DNA of 59,559 nt from Nisaea nitritireducens. GTDB taxonomy: Bacteria > Pseudomonadota > Alphaproteobacteria > Thalassobaculales > Thalassobaculaceae. Below the pieces are notes generated by a model, which searched no databases, was not told the DNA's origin, and was given only the letters and a program-made list of their open reading frames with translations. The DNA is taken from assembly GCF_014904795.1 (NCBI RefSeq), contig NZ_JACZFS010000043.1, forward strand, positions 1 through 59,559. Reading direction: 5' to 3'. Of this stretch, positions 25,773-35,366 are shown piece by piece; the first letter of the stretch is position 1; each line of letters opens with the position of its first letter. The position numbers and the translations under genes are program-made.

Positions 25773-26957
25773 ATGATCAAAAAAATAACGGCCCTCGCGG
25801 CCATGGGAGCTTTTCTGGCTGCTCCGGCAATGGCGGCCGACAAAGTGAAAATCGGTTTCGTTACCACTATCACCACGCCCGCGGGTGTCATCGGTCAGGA
25901 CATGGTCGATGCGGTCAATCTTGCGATGGAAGATATCGGCGGCAAGATGGCCGGCCTTGATGTGGAGCTCATCATCGAGGATGACGGCTTCAAGCCTCCG
26001 ATCGGCAAGCAGAAGGTCGACAAGCTGGTGAAGAAGGATCAAGTCGACTTCATCGGCGGCTTTATCTGGTCCCACGTGCTGCTGGCGTCGAAAAAATCAG
26101 CGCTCGATTCCGGCACCTTCCTGATCAGCTCGAACGCCGGCCCGTCTCAGATTGCCGGCAAGCAGTGCGACAAGAATTTCTTCTCGACCTCCTGGCAGAA
26201 CGACCAGACGCCGATGGCTATGGGCGAGGTTCTGAACCAGAACGGCGTCAAGTCGGTCTATGTCATGGCTCCGAACTATGCGGCCGGCAAGAACATGATC
26301 GCCGGTGTCGAGCGGACCTTCAAAGGCAAAATTGCCGGGCGTGATCTGACGAAATGGGGCAAGGACGCGCAGCTCGATTTCTCCGCCGAACTGGCGAAAG
26401 CGAAAGCTTCCGGTGCCGAGGCTCTCTGGGTGTTCTATCCGGGCAAGGCCGGCGGCGCACTGATCAAGCAGTACGAGCAGGCCGGACTGCGTGACACCAT
26501 GCCGCTCTACACTGTCTTCACGGTCGACTCGATCGCCCTTCCGAAGCTGCAGGCCGGTAATCTTGCCGGTGTCATGGGATCCCGCAATACCCAGCATTGG
26601 GGTCCGGATCTGGACAATCCGCAGAACAAGAAGTTCGTCTCGGGCTTCAAGAAGAAGTATGGCCACTATCCGTCCTTCTATGCAGCCCAGTCATACGACA
26701 CGATCTTCCTGATCAAGAGCGCGGTCGAAGCGGTGAACGGCGATCTGTCGAACAAGGACGGCATGCGCGCTGCCATGAAGAAAGCTGACTTTCCGTCCAC
26801 CCGCGGCAAGTTCAGCTATGGGAACAACCATTTCCCGATCCAGAACTTCTATCTGCGTGAAGTCGTTGCGGATGCCGACGGTGTCTGGACCACCAAGATC
26901 GTCAGCACGGTTATGGAAAACCACCAGGACCCATACGCGGCCGAATGCAAAATGTGA
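25773..26957 (+). CDS. ABC importer substrate-binding protein, branched-chain amino acid (LivK) family
   Basis: 394 aa from ATG 25773, with GGGAGG 8 nt upstream. The signal peptide is IKKITALAAMGAFLAAPAMA. The mature part is a type I periplasmic binding fold: VKIGFVTTITTPAGVIGQDM, a strand VDFIGGFIWSHV, and a C-terminal lobe with YAAQSYDTIFLIKSAVEA. The family binds leucine/isoleucine/valine but also amides, aromatic acids or urea, so the ligand is open. It is the first gene of a complete five-gene importer and is followed by a stabilising hairpin. Confidence 0.92.
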   Translation: MIKKITALAAMGAFLAAPAMAADKVKIGFVTTITTPAGVIGQDMVDAVNLAMEDIGGKMAGLDVELIIEDDGFKPPIGKQKVDKLVKKDQVDFIGGFIWSHVLLASKKSALDSGTFLISSNAGPSQIAGKQCDKNFFSTSWQNDQTPMAMGEVLNQNGVKSVYVMAPNYAAGKNMIAGVERTFKGKIAGRDLTKWGKDAQLDFSAELAKAKASGAEALWVFYPGKAGGALIKQYEQAGLRDTMPLYTVFTVDSIALPKLQAGNLAGVMGSRNTQHWGPDLDNPQNKKFVSGFKKKYGHYPSFYAAQSYDTIFLIKSAVEAVNGDLSNKDGMRAAMKKADFPSTRGKFSYGNNHFPIQNFYLREVVADADGVWTTKIVSTVMENHQDPYAAECKM

Positions 26958-26976
26958 TCATCCACCTCGGATGACG

Positions 26977-27008
26977 GAAACCGGCGGAGCGTGAGCCCCG
27001 CCGGTTTC
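26977..27008 (+). promoter_or_regulatory. Intercistronic hairpin after the LivK-type gene
   Basis: GAAACCGGCGG and CCGCCGGTTTC form a perfect 11-bp stem, followed by GGTTTTCG. This short T-run could give partial termination, keeping binding protein in excess over the membrane subunits. Confidence 0.65.
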
Positions 27009-27054
27009 GGTTTTCGCCTCTGGCGCAAAAATAAAGTTTGAGTAGGACTGCTGG

Positions 27055-27978
27055 GTGGACTGGGGACTCTTTACAATTCAGATGCTGAACGGGGTGCAGC
27101 TTGGCGTGCTCCTGTTTCTGCTCGCCGCGGGCCTGACGCTGGTCTTCGGCATCATGGACTTCGTGAATTTGGCGCATGGCTCGCTCTATATGATGGGGGC
27201 CTATTTTTGCGCCACGCTGGTGCAGCTCACGGACTCCTTCGTTCTCGGTGTCATTCTGGCGCTACCGCTGACCGCCTTGCTGGGCTGGATTGTCGAGCTG
27301 ATCGTCGTCAGGGCGCTCTATACGCATGATCATCTGGATCATGTGCTGGCGACCTTCGGGATGATCCTCTGCTTCGACACGGCCGTGGATTTCATCTGGG
27401 GCCCGACCGGCATGGCCATCCCGCTGCCGGAAGTCCTCGACAGCCATATCGATCTCTTCGGTGGCCACACATTCCCTGTGTTCCGGATCCTGATCATCAG
27501 CACCGGACTTGCCGTCGCCGGTTTCCTCTATGTCATGGTGTCTCATACCCGGATCGGCATGCTGATCCGCGCGGGTGCCTCGAACCGGACCATGGTGATG
27601 GCGCTTGGTGTTGATATCGGCAAACTGTTCGCGCTGGTCTTCGCCGTTGGCGCCGCGCTCGCCGGTCTTGCCGGCATGCTGATCGCGCCGATCACGGAGG
27701 CGAGTATCGGCATGGGTAACGAGATCATCATTGTCGCCTTCGTCGTCATCATCATTGGCGGTATCGGCTCGATCAAAGGCGCCTTTGTCGCTGCCATGCT
27801 GGTCGGCCTAATCGACACAATGGGGCGCTCCTTTCTCGACCAGCTGCTGAAAGTTTTCATGTCGTCCGAGAGCGCTGAGACTTCCGCGCCTGCCTTGTCC
27901 GCAATGGCGATCTATATCCTGATGGCCATGGTGCTGGCCTTCCGGCCTCAGGGCCTGTTCCCGCCGAAGGTGCGCTGA
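27055..27978 (+). CDS. Branched-chain amino acid-type ABC permease, LivH family
   Basis: 307 aa from GTG 27055. Typical LivH features: an N-terminal LNGVQLGVLLFLLAAGLTLVFGIMDFVNLAHG, about eight hydrophobic segments, and the conserved cytoplasmic loop VMALGVDIGKLFALVFAVGAALAGLAG. The C-terminal part reads GGIGSIKGAFVAAMLVGLID. It forms the inner-membrane channel with the LivM-type protein that starts 4 nt after its stop codon. Confidence 0.93.
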   Translation: MDWGLFTIQMLNGVQLGVLLFLLAAGLTLVFGIMDFVNLAHGSLYMMGAYFCATLVQLTDSFVLGVILALPLTALLGWIVELIVVRALYTHDHLDHVLATFGMILCFDTAVDFIWGPTGMAIPLPEVLDSHIDLFGGHTFPVFRILIISTGLAVAGFLYVMVSHTRIGMLIRAGASNRTMVMALGVDIGKLFALVFAVGAALAGLAGMLIAPITEASIGMGNEIIIVAFVVIIIGGIGSIKGAFVAAMLVGLIDTMGRSFLDQLLKVFMSSESAETSAPALSAMAIYILMAMVLAFRPQGLFPPKVR

Positions 27979-27981
27979 CCC

Positions 27982-28956
27982 ATGACATCTCTATTCAGAA
28001 CGGGCCTTCCGGCCTTTGTCATGGTCGCCGGGCTCGGCTTTCTTGCCCTGCTGCCGGTTCTCGCCGAATGGGTCGACAACATCTTCCTGATCGATCTTTT
28101 CATGCGCCTGATGATCCTCAGCATTGCTGCTGTCGGACTCAACCTGATCCTCGGCTATGGCGGAATGGTCAGTTTCGGCCATGCGGCCTATCTGGTGATC
28201 GGTGCCTATGCCGTCGGTATCCCGGCCTATTACGACATCTATGACGGCTTCCTGCAGTTTGCGATCGCGATTGTCGCCTCGGCGGCTGTGGCGCTGGTGA
28301 CCGGTGCCATCGCCCTGCGCACCAAGGGCGTCTACTTCATCATGATCACCATGGCCTTCGCGCAGATGGTGTATTTCACCTTCGTCTCGATCGAGGAATA
28401 TGGGGCTGACGATGGCCTGACCATCAACATGCGCAGCGAGTTCGCGGGACTGCTCGATATCGAGGACAATTTCACCCTCTACTACTTCGTGCTGGTGTCA
28501 TTGATCGCGGTACTCGGGCTGGTCTACCGGATCGTTCATTCCCGCTTCGGCATGGTGATTTCCGGCGCCAAGGGGAACGAGCGACGGATGCAGGCCATCG
28601 GCTTCCCGACCTATCGCTACCGCCTTGTCTGCTACGTGATCTCTGGCGCGATCTGCGGTTATGCCGGGGCGTTGCTCGGTAATTTCACCAACTTCATCAC
28701 GCCCGAGATGGGCGACTGGGTGCATTCGGGCGAGCTGATCTTCATGGTCGTGCTCGGCGGCGCGGGCAGCCTGTTCGGGCCGGTGCTCGGCACGGCGGTC
28801 TTCATCCTGCTGGAGGAATATCTCTCCCGCCTGACCCAGTACTGGCACTTTCCCTTCGGAGCGATGCTGATTCTGGTGGTGATCTTCACCCGCGGGGGCA
28901 TCAACGGAATGTTCCGCTGGCTCGGTATGAAATCCGGCATCGGAGGACGGTCATGA
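27982..28956 (+). CDS. Branched-chain amino acid-type ABC permease, LivM family
   Basis: 324 aa with the LivM core: SIAAVGLNLILGYGGMVSFGHAAYLVIGAYAVG, TKGVYFIMITMAFAQM, and the EAA-like loop GNERRMQAIGFPTYRYRLVCYVISGAICGYAGAL. The C-terminal helices contain VLGGAGSLFGPVLGTAVFILLEE. It starts 4 nt after livH and overlaps the LivG-type gene by 4 bp, so translation is coupled along the operon. Confidence 0.93.
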   Translation: MTSLFRTGLPAFVMVAGLGFLALLPVLAEWVDNIFLIDLFMRLMILSIAAVGLNLILGYGGMVSFGHAAYLVIGAYAVGIPAYYDIYDGFLQFAIAIVASAAVALVTGAIALRTKGVYFIMITMAFAQMVYFTFVSIEEYGADDGLTINMRSEFAGLLDIEDNFTLYYFVLVSLIAVLGLVYRIVHSRFGMVISGAKGNERRMQAIGFPTYRYRLVCYVISGAICGYAGALLGNFTNFITPEMGDWVHSGELIFMVVLGGAGSLFGPVLGTAVFILLEEYLSRLTQYWHFPFGAMLILVVIFTRGGINGMFRWLGMKSGIGGRS

Positions 28957-29705
28957 GCGGCGCGTTTCTCGAGGTCCGGAACCTCTACAAGAGCTATGGC
29001 GGGATTGCCGCGACGGATCATGTCGATCTCGATGTCCGGCAGTCGGAGCTGCATGCGATTATCGGCCCGAACGGTGCCGGCAAGACCACGCTGATCTCCC
29101 AGTTGTCCGGCGAGATCGATCCTGACGGCGGCACGATCCGCTTTGACGGCCGGGACATGACACGCACGCCGGCCTACAAGCGCTCGCTGCTCGGTCTTGC
29201 CCGGTCTTTCCAGATCACCAGCCTGATGCTGGATATGACCGTGCTTGAGAACGTTGCGCTCGCGGTCCAGGCCCATGCCGGTCATTCCTTCCGGTTCTGG
29301 CAGGCTGCCCGGAAAGATCCGGCTCTGACGGAGCCGGCGATGGCCGCGCTTGAGGCTGTAGGGCTTCAGGATCGTGCGAACGATATCGCTCAGGCCATGT
29401 CTCACGGCGAGCACCGCCAGCTTGAGATCGCGATGGCCCTGGCGACCAACCCTGTCCTGCTGTTGCTCGACGAGCCGATGGCGGGGATGGGGGTGGAGGA
29501 ATCCCAGCGTATGGTCGAGATCCTGCGCAGTCTGAAAGGCGAAAAGACCATGCTCCTGATCGAGCACGATATGGACGCGGTTTTCGCTCTGGCGGACCGG
29601 ATTTCGGTGCTGGTCTATGGCCGCGTGATCGCAACCGGGACCCCCGAGGAAATTCGCGGCGACGAGGCCGTGCGCCGGGCTTATCTCGGCGATGAGGTGG
29701 CGTGA
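28953..29705 (+). CDS. Branched-chain amino acid-type ABC ATPase, LivG family
   Basis: 250 aa. Walker A GPNGAGKTTL, Q-loop RSFQITSLM, Walker B LLLLDEPMAGMG and H-loop IEHDMDAVF are all present. The signature reads MSHGEHRQLEIAMAL rather than LSGGQ or LSYGQ, a variation seen in a subset of Liv-like and urea-type ATPases; this argues that the ligand may not be a classical branched-chain amino acid. It overlaps both neighbours. Confidence 0.92.
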   Translation: MSGAFLEVRNLYKSYGGIAATDHVDLDVRQSELHAIIGPNGAGKTTLISQLSGEIDPDGGTIRFDGRDMTRTPAYKRSLLGLARSFQITSLMLDMTVLENVALAVQAHAGHSFRFWQAARKDPALTEPAMAALEAVGLQDRANDIAQAMSHGEHRQLEIAMALATNPVLLLLDEPMAGMGVEESQRMVEILRSLKGEKTMLLIEHDMDAVFALADRISVLVYGRVIATGTPEEIRGDEAVRRAYLGDEVA

Positions 29706-30406
29706 TGTTGAGAATTGAAGAGATCGAGACATTCTACGGCGCCAGTCAGGCTCTGTTCGGAATGAGCCTGAAGATTGGCTCGAACGAGGTCGTGACGCTG
29801 ATGGGGCGTAACGGCATGGGCAAGACCACGACCGTAAATTCGATCATGGGGATCGTTCGGCCTTCTTCAGGCCGCATCGTCTTCGAGGCGGACGACATCA
29901 CCAGGGCGCCGGCATACCGGATCGCCCGCTACGGCATCGGGCTGGTGCCGGAAGGCCGCCAGGTCTTCCCGAACCTCAGTGTTCGCGAGAACCTCATAGC
30001 GACCGCTGCGAACCGGTTTAATTCCCGGGACCCATGGACGGTCGAGCGCGTGCTGGCGATGTTCCCGGAGCTGGAAGTCCGGATGACGTCAATGGCCAAC
30101 CTGCTGTCAGGCGGTGAGCAGCAGATGCTCGCCATCGGCCGGGCACTGATGACCAACCCGAAGCTGTTGATCCTCGACGAGGCGACCGAGGGCTTGGCCC
30201 CGTTGATCCGTCACGAGATCTGGAACTGTCTGGAGCGCTTGAAACAGGCGGGACAGGCGATCCTCGTCATCGACAAGAACATCGACGATCTGAAGCGGAT
30301 TGCAGACCGGCATTACGTGGTCGAAAAAGGCCAGGTCGTCTGGACCGGAACGACAGCGGAACTCGATGAGAACGCGGCGTTGATCCAGGAAAAGCTCGGG
30401 GTTTAA
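29705..30406 (+). CDS. Branched-chain amino acid-type ABC ATPase, LivF family
   Basis: 233 aa from ATG 29705, which shares one base with the livG stop (TGATG); an in-frame GTG at 29702 would add one residue. GAGG lies 7 nt upstream. Walker A GRNGMGKTTT, the LivF hallmark GLVPEGRQVFPNLSVRENL, signature LSGGEQQMLAIGRAL and Walker B LLILDEATEGLAP. It completes the importer. A palindromic repeat lies between it and the convergent hemA. Confidence 0.93.
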   Translation: MLRIEEIETFYGASQALFGMSLKIGSNEVVTLMGRNGMGKTTTVNSIMGIVRPSSGRIVFEADDITRAPAYRIARYGIGLVPEGRQVFPNLSVRENLIATAANRFNSRDPWTVERVLAMFPELEVRMTSMANLLSGGEQQMLAIGRALMTNPKLLILDEATEGLAPLIRHEIWNCLERLKQAGQAILVIDKNIDDLKRIADRHYVVEKGQVVWTGTTAELDENAALIQEKLGV

Positions 30407-30436
30407 GCGGAGCCCGGCGCTCCACTCACCCAAAAT

Positions 30437-30522
30437 CGTCATCCCGTCGAAAGACGGGACCCAGATTTCACAGAGCTGAGCTCAATGATCATCCGGGTCC
30501 CTGCTCTCCGGCAGGGATGACG
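30437..30522. repeat. Intergenic palindromic repeat with CGTCATCCC ends
   Basis: An 86-bp element bounded by CGTCATCCC (30437) and GGGATGACG (ending 30522). Each arm also folds on itself (CCCGTC/GACGGG and CCCTGC/GGCAGGG), so the RNA would form nested stems. Its ends are the same as those of the larger element at 43321–43433, which suggests one dispersed family. It sits between the convergent livF-type gene and hemA and may terminate both. Confidence 0.75.
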
Positions 30523-30540
30523 GTTAGATTTTGACGTTCG

Positions 30541-31752
30541 TTAGGCGCTCTTCCGGATACCCGCTTCCTGAAACATCGGCACCAGAATATCCACCAGCTC
30601 CGCGATCATCGCGTCTGTGTGGCGCGGTGTCGGGGTGAAACGCAGGCGTTCGGTTCCCTTGTCCACGGTCGGATAATTGATCGCGGTCACGTAAATATTG
30701 TGATCGTAGAGCAGCCGGTTGGAAAACTCCCGGGCCTTGGCCGCGTCGCCAACTAGCAGTGGCACGATGTGGCTTTCCGACGGCATCACCGGCAGGCCAG
30801 CCTCCCGGAACGCTTCCTTCAGGCGGGCGGCCTGGCGTTGCTGCATCGCCCGCTCCTGACCGCTTTCCTTCAGATGACGGATGCTTGCGGTGGCCGCGGC
30901 GGCGACCATCGGCGGGAGGGAGGTGGTGAAGATGAAGCCGGGCGCGACGCTACGCACATAATCCAGCACGTGGGCCGGGCCGGCCAGGTAGCCGCCATGC
31001 ACGCCAATGGCCTTGCCGAGCGTGCCTTCGATCAGGTCGACCTTGTCCAGCACGTCGTCCCGTTCGGCGATGCCGGCGCCGCGCGGCCCGTACATGCCAA
31101 CCGCATGCACCTCGTCGAGATAGGTGATCGCGTTGAATTCGTGCGCGAGGTCGCAAATATCCTCGATCAGGCCGATATCGCCGTCCATTGAATAGACGCT
31201 CTCGAAGGCGACCATCTTGTGGCTTTCGGGATCGGCCGCTTCCAGCAACTCGCGCAGATGCGCGAGGTCGTTATGCCGGAAGATATGTTTGCGGGCCTTG
31301 CCCTTGCGGATGCCCTGAATCATAGAGGCATGGTTCTTCTGGTCGGAGAACACATCCATGTTCGGCGACGCGCTCAGCAAGGTCGAAAGGCTGGCCTCGT
31401 TGGCGATATAGCCGGAGGTGAAGAGCAGGGCCGCTTCCTTCTGGTGCCAGTCGGCCAGCTCGTCCTCGAGCGCGACATGATAGTGGCTGGTGCCGGAAAT
31501 GTTTCGGGTGCCGCCGGCGCCGACACCGGTCTGCTCGACTGCTTCGTGCACCGCGCCGCGCAGCACGTCGCTCTGCCCCATCGCCAGATAATCGTTCGAA
31601 CACCAGACCAGGACCTGCTCGACCCCGCCGTCACGATAGTGTTTGTAGTAAGGAAATTTGTCCGCCTGCTTTTCCAGATCGGCGAAGACGCGATAACGCT
31701 CCTCGGCCTTGATCCGGTTCAGTTCGTCGCGGCAGATATCGAAGAGGTTCAC
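30541..31752 (-). CDS. hemA: 5-aminolevulinate synthase
   Basis: 403 aa from GTG 31752, which has GGGAG 7 nt upstream and gives the family-typical start ([23 protein letters not shown]). An ATG at 31782 would add ten atypical residues. It is a PLP enzyme of the alpha-oxoamine synthase family: [55 protein letters not shown], and the PLP Lys in [14 protein letters not shown]. It condenses glycine and succinyl-CoA to 5-aminolevulinate, the first step of haem synthesis in alphaproteobacteria. An FNR/FixK-type site centred about 64 bp upstream suggests induction under low oxygen. Confidence 0.95.
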   Translation of the reverse strand: MNLFDICRDELNRIKAEERYRVFADLEKQADKFPYYKHYRDGGVEQVLVWCSNDYLAMGQSDVLRGAVHEAVEQTGVGAGGTRNISGTSHYHVALEDELADWHQKEAALLFTSGYIANEASLSTLLSASPNMDVFSDQKNHASMIQGIRKGKARKHIFRHNDLAHLRELLEAADPESHKMVAFESVYSMDGDIGLIEDICDLAHEFNAITYLDEVHAVGMYGPRGAGIAERDDVLDKVDLIEGTLGKAIGVHGGYLAGPAHVLDYVRSVAPGFIFTTSLPPMVAAAATASIRHLKESGQERAMQQRQAARLKEAFREAGLPVMPSESHIVPLLVGDAAKAREFSNRLLYDHNIYVTAINYPTVDKGTERLRFTPTPRHTDAMIAELVDILVPMFQEAGIRKSA

Positions 31753-31808
31753 GGCCTCTCTCCCGGTTTTGTGCGGCTTCATTTTCTCGCGTTTGTCGAC
31801 CGGGATTA

Positions 31809-31822
31809 ATGATCCAGGTCAA
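31809..31822 (-). promoter_or_regulatory. FNR/FixK-type operator upstream of hemA
   Basis: Read on the minus strand it is TTGAC-CTGG-ATCAT, one mismatch from TTGAC-N4-ATCAA. A class II start 41.5 nt from its centre would fall near 31774, with GAAAAT (31786–31781) as -10. This fits the GTG start of hemA at 31752. FnrL control of hemA is known in Rhodobacter. Confidence 0.6.
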
Positions 31823-31838
31823 TCCGCACGCTCTCAGC

Positions 31839-31868
31839 TTGACTGGTATACCGGATTCTGGCTATTTT
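31839..31868 (+). promoter_or_regulatory. Sigma-70 type promoter for the leuA leader
   Basis: TTGACT (31839–31844), an 18-nt spacer, then TATTTT (31863–31868). The start would fall at or very near the A of ATG 31878, giving a leaderless leader-peptide mRNA. Confidence 0.55.
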
Positions 31869-31877
31869 TCGCGCGTT

Positions 31878-31934
31878 ATGTTGACGCACACACACCTCGG
31901 CCTCGCGCTTCGACTTAGGATCCCGGCTCTTTAG
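31878..31934 (+). CDS. Putative leucine-rich leader peptide of leuA (18 aa)
   Basis: Encodes MLTHTHLGLALRLRIPAL, with six Leu in 18 residues. No ribosome-binding site is present, but the promoter places the transcript start about at the ATG; leaderless attenuator peptides such as trpL are known in alphaproteobacteria. The stop codon lies inside a hairpin (CCCGG/CCGGG arms, 31922–31946), where a stalled or finished ribosome could change RNA folding. A terminator-like structure follows at 31984–32045 and leuA starts at 32148. Ribosome stalling at Leu codons would then raise leuA expression. This reading depends on layout and composition only. Confidence 0.55.
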   Translation: MLTHTHLGLALRLRIPAL

Positions 31935-31983
31935 AGAGTCCGGGTCACGTCGCTCGTCTATGCTTGAGCCGTGTTGATGCGTT

Positions 31984-32045
31984 GCCGATGGATCACCATC
32001 TAGCTTCACACAATCGAACAGAGACTCTTCTCCGTCGGCCTTTTT
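31984..32045 (+). terminator. Attenuator-like terminator in the leuA leader
   Basis: GCCGATGGA (31984–31992) pairs with TCCGTCGGC (32031–32039) over 9 bp with one T·G, then C and TTTTT. The loop is long (38 nt) and contains a competing small hairpin GATGG/CCATC, as expected for a switchable structure. A further hairpin (32102–32132) sits just before the leuA ribosome site. Confidence 0.5.
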
Positions 32046-32147
32046 GAGGGCACGGTTCGAAGGACGCGCGCATTCAGGAACAGAATTTGAATGTAGAAAA
32101 CGGGCAGGCGCCCACAGGAAAATGCGCCGCCCTTGGGAGTTGAAGTG

Positions 32148-33827
32148 ATGAACCATATGCCGATCGAAAAATACCGCGCCTATTCCCGGATCGATCTGCC
32201 GGACCGGACCTGGCCCTCGAAGATCATCGACAAGGCACCGATCTGGTGCAGCGTCGATCTGCGGGACGGTAATCAGGCGCTGGTCGATCCGATGGACAGC
32301 GCGCGCAAGCACCGGATGTTCAAGACGCTGGTCGAGATGGGCTTCAAGGAAATCGAAGTCGGTTTCCCGAGCGCGTCCGATACCGATTTCAATTTCGTCC
32401 GCGAGATCATCGAAGGCGGCTTGATCCCCGACGATGTCACCATCCAAGTGCTGACCCAGGCCCGCGAGCACCTGATCGAGCGCACGATCGAGAGCCTGAT
32501 GGGGGCCAAGAGCGCCATCGTCCATTTGTACAATTCGACCTCGGAGCTGCAGCGCCGGGTGGTGTTCAATGAGGACCAGGCAGGCGTCAAGCAGATCGCG
32601 GTCGAAGGCGCGATCATGGTCAAGGACCGGCTTGCCCGGCTGGAAGAGGCCGGCACCAATGTGCGGCTGCAATACTCACCGGAAAGCTTCACTGGCACTG
32701 AGCTCGACTATGCGCTGGAAGTCTGTGAAGCGGTGATGGATATCTGGCAGCCGACGCCGGAAAATCCGGTCATCATCAACCTGCCCTCGACGGTCGAGAT
32801 GTCGACCCCCAATATCTACGCGGACCAGATCGAATGGATGCACCGGCATTTCACCCGGCGGGATTCCATCATTCTGTCCGTCCATCCGCATAATGACCGG
32901 GGCACCGGTATCGCGGCGACGGAACTGGCGATCATGGCCGGTGCCGACCGGGTCGAAGGCACCCTGTTCGGCAATGGCGAGCGGACCGGCAATGTGGATC
33001 TGGTCACCCTCGGGCTGAACCTGTTCACCCAGGGCGTCGATCCGGAGCTGGATTTCTCCGATATCAACGGCCTGATGGAGACGGCGGAATATTGCAACCA
33101 GTTGCCGATCCATCCCCGCCATCCCTACGCGGGCGAATTGGTGCACACGGCCTTTTCCGGCTCGCACCAGGATGCGATCAACAAGGGTATGCAGGCGATC
33201 CGAAAGGTGAACGATCCGCACTGGGAAGTGCCGTATCTGCCGATCGACCCGCAGGATATCGGCCGCGATTACGAGGCCATCATCCGGGTGAACAGCCAGT
33301 CCGGCAAAGGCGGGGTCGCCTACCTGCTAGAAACCGATCACGCGATCAAGCTGCCGAAGGCGGCACAGGCCCAGTTCAGCCAGGCCATCCAGAAGATCAC
33401 CGACGCCACCGGCAAGGAGATCAACAGCGAGACCATCTGGTCGACTTTCGACGATGAGTTCATCCATCAGAAAGATGCTCCGTTCCAGCTGGTCTCCTTC
33501 TCCTCCAAATCGATCGAGGGCTCGAACGAGCGCGAGCACATCACGGCGGTGGTGAAGCACGACGGCAAGGATTGTGTGGTCGAGGCCGAGGGTAACGGGC
33601 CGATCTCCGCCTTCGTGAACGGATTGCGCAACGAGTTCGGCCTGAACTTCCGGCTCAAGGACTATACCGAGCATACCCGCTCGGTCGGCTCGCGGGCCGA
33701 GGCGGCGGCCTATATCGAGCTCAATGTGCCGGATGCGAACGGTCGCAGCGTGTTCGGGGTTGGTATCGATACCTCGATCACCATGGCCCCGATCAGGGCC
33801 GTGATGAGCGCGGTCAACCGCATCTAG
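32148..33827 (+). CDS. leuA: 2-isopropylmalate synthase
   Basis: 559 aa from ATG 32148, with GGGAG 8 nt upstream. It is the long LeuA type of actinobacteria and many alphaproteobacteria, starting [33 protein letters not shown]. The DRE-TIM metallolyase domain (about 30–310) contains the metal-binding Asp in DLRDGNQ and the H-x-H motif in [12 protein letters not shown]. The C-terminal regulatory domain (about 430–555) should bind leucine for feedback inhibition. It condenses acetyl-CoA and 2-oxoisovalerate in the first committed step of leucine synthesis. Its stop codon overlaps that of the convergent transporter gene. Confidence 0.96.
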   Translation: MNHMPIEKYRAYSRIDLPDRTWPSKIIDKAPIWCSVDLRDGNQALVDPMDSARKHRMFKTLVEMGFKEIEVGFPSASDTDFNFVREIIEGGLIPDDVTIQVLTQAREHLIERTIESLMGAKSAIVHLYNSTSELQRRVVFNEDQAGVKQIAVEGAIMVKDRLARLEEAGTNVRLQYSPESFTGTELDYALEVCEAVMDIWQPTPENPVIINLPSTVEMSTPNIYADQIEWMHRHFTRRDSIILSVHPHNDRGTGIAATELAIMAGADRVEGTLFGNGERTGNVDLVTLGLNLFTQGVDPELDFSDINGLMETAEYCNQLPIHPRHPYAGELVHTAFSGSHQDAINKGMQAIRKVNDPHWEVPYLPIDPQDIGRDYEAIIRVNSQSGKGGVAYLLETDHAIKLPKAAQAQFSQAIQKITDATGKEINSETIWSTFDDEFIHQKDAPFQLVSFSSKSIEGSNEREHITAVVKHDGKDCVVEAEGNGPISAFVNGLRNEFGLNFRLKDYTEHTRSVGSRAEAAAYIELNVPDANGRSVFGVGIDTSITMAPIRAVMSAVNRI

Positions 33828-35260
33828 AAGAGCTGCAGCAACACCCAGCCGAGCGCGGTCAGAACAACGACCGCGCCGGCATTCATCCAGATCCCGGCGC
33901 GGACCATGTCCGCGACACGCAGCCCACCGGCGCCGAAAACGATGGCGTTCGGCGGCGTTGCCACCGGCATCATGAAGGCGCAGCTCGCGGCCATGGTCAC
34001 CGGAGCCAGCAGGGCGAACAGTGGCAGCCCGAGCGCTTGGGCCAGCCCGGCCATGATCGGCAGGAAAGCAGCCGCTGATGCGGTATTGCTTGCAAGTTCC
34101 GTTGTCAGCAGAACCGTAAGGACTGAAAGCCCGGTTGCCGCGGCAGCGGGCAGGTCCCCGGTCATATCCGACAGAGAAGCGGCAAGTGTCGCGGCCAGGC
34201 CGGTTTCGGTCAGGGCCGAGGCGAGCGAGAGACCGCCGCCGAACAGCAGCAGAACGCCCCACCGGATGCCGCGTGCTTCCTCCCAGGTCAGCAGCGGACG
34301 GCGTTCTTCTCCCGAGGGAATTGCAAACAGGACAAGACCGGCGGAGAGCGCGATCGCGGTATCGCTGAGCGCTGGAAAATAGACAGCGAGGGCGGGTCGG
34401 AAAACCCATGCCAGGGCTGTCAGGGTCAGGATGACGAGCATGCGCTTCTCCCGGACTGTCATTGGTCCCGGCGGTGCAGGCATAGCCTCCGCATCAAGCT
34501 GCTCGACCGTGCCGAAGGCAAGTCGACTCAGGACCAGCCAGGCCAGCGCAAGCAGCAGGAAACTGACTGGCAGGCCGACCAGCATCCATTCCCCGAATCC
34601 GAGCGCCTGGCCATGTGCCTGATCGAGATAGGCGGCAAGCATCGCGTTCGGCGGGGTGCCGATGAGCGTGGCGACACCGCCGATGGAGCAGCCGTAGGTC
34701 ACGGCCAGGAGCAGCGCCTTCTGGCATCGTGGTGGCGCCCCGGTGAGAACGGCCTGGGCGACGGGCAGCAGCATGATCGCGCTGGCTGTATTGCTGATCC
34801 ACATCGAGGGCAGGGCTCCAGCCAGCAGAAATCCGGCGATCAGCCGGCTGCTTCCGGTGCCGGTCAGCCGCAGGATGGTGAAGGAGAGCCGCTTGTGCAG
34901 CCCCGAGCCGGAGATTGCCGCGCCGAGCAGAAAGCCCCCGAGAAACAGGAACAGCAGCGGATGCGCGTACGGCGCGGCCGCCTCTTTCGCGCCCGTGACC
35001 CCGAGCAAGGGGAAGAGCAAAACGGGCAGAAGGGCTGTCGCGGGCAGCGGCAATGCCTCGCCGATCCACCAGACTGCCATCAGGGCAGCGACCGCCATGG
35101 CGTGCCACCCGGCGGGACTGAAAGCCGCCGGCGGGTCTGCCAGCAGCATGATGCAGAACAGAACGAGGCCTGCCAGAAGCGGCACTTTTCGCACAACCGG
35201 TGTCCCGTAATTTTCCATGCGATCAAAGCTCTGTCCGTGGGCCCGGCGCATCATAGTCAT
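33824..35260 (-). CDS. SLC13/DASS family anion:sodium symporter
   Basis: 478 aa from ATG 35260; other in-frame starts (GTG 35296, ATG 35251, ATG 35218) are possible and none has a convincing ribosome site. It has about twelve hydrophobic segments. Family marks are [23 protein letters not shown], the first SNT-like motif [57 protein letters not shown], and [17 protein letters not shown]. Members import C4-dicarboxylates, citrate or sulfate with sodium; the substrate cannot be told from the sequence. It is the only gene of its unit. Confidence 0.88.
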   Translation of the reverse strand: MTMMRRAHGQSFDRMENYGTPVVRKVPLLAGLVLFCIMLLADPPAAFSPAGWHAMAVAALMAVWWIGEALPLPATALLPVLLFPLLGVTGAKEAAAPYAHPLLFLFLGGFLLGAAISGSGLHKRLSFTILRLTGTGSSRLIAGFLLAGALPSMWISNTASAIMLLPVAQAVLTGAPPRCQKALLLAVTYGCSIGGVATLIGTPPNAMLAAYLDQAHGQALGFGEWMLVGLPVSFLLLALAWLVLSRLAFGTVEQLDAEAMPAPPGPMTVREKRMLVILTLTALAWVFRPALAVYFPALSDTAIALSAGLVLFAIPSGEERRPLLTWEEARGIRWGVLLLFGGGLSLASALTETGLAATLAASLSDMTGDLPAAAATGLSVLTVLLTTELASNTASAAAFLPIMAGLAQALGLPLFALLAPVTMAASCAFMMPVATPPNAIVFGAGGLRVADMVRAGIWMNAGAVVVLTALGWVLLQLF

Positions 35261-35366
35261 TATGGGGCGGCGCCGTCCCTCTCTTCGGTGCGGCACCCGG
35301 ACGCGTCGATTTGCGGTCTGGACAGGATGGTGATCTGTCGCCCTAAGATGCCCTTTGTCGAAATCG

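Noticed and set aside
33824-33827. Overlapping stop codons of leuA and the convergent transporter
   Set aside because: The CTAG overlap is a simple tail-to-tail packing; no functional meaning can be read from it.
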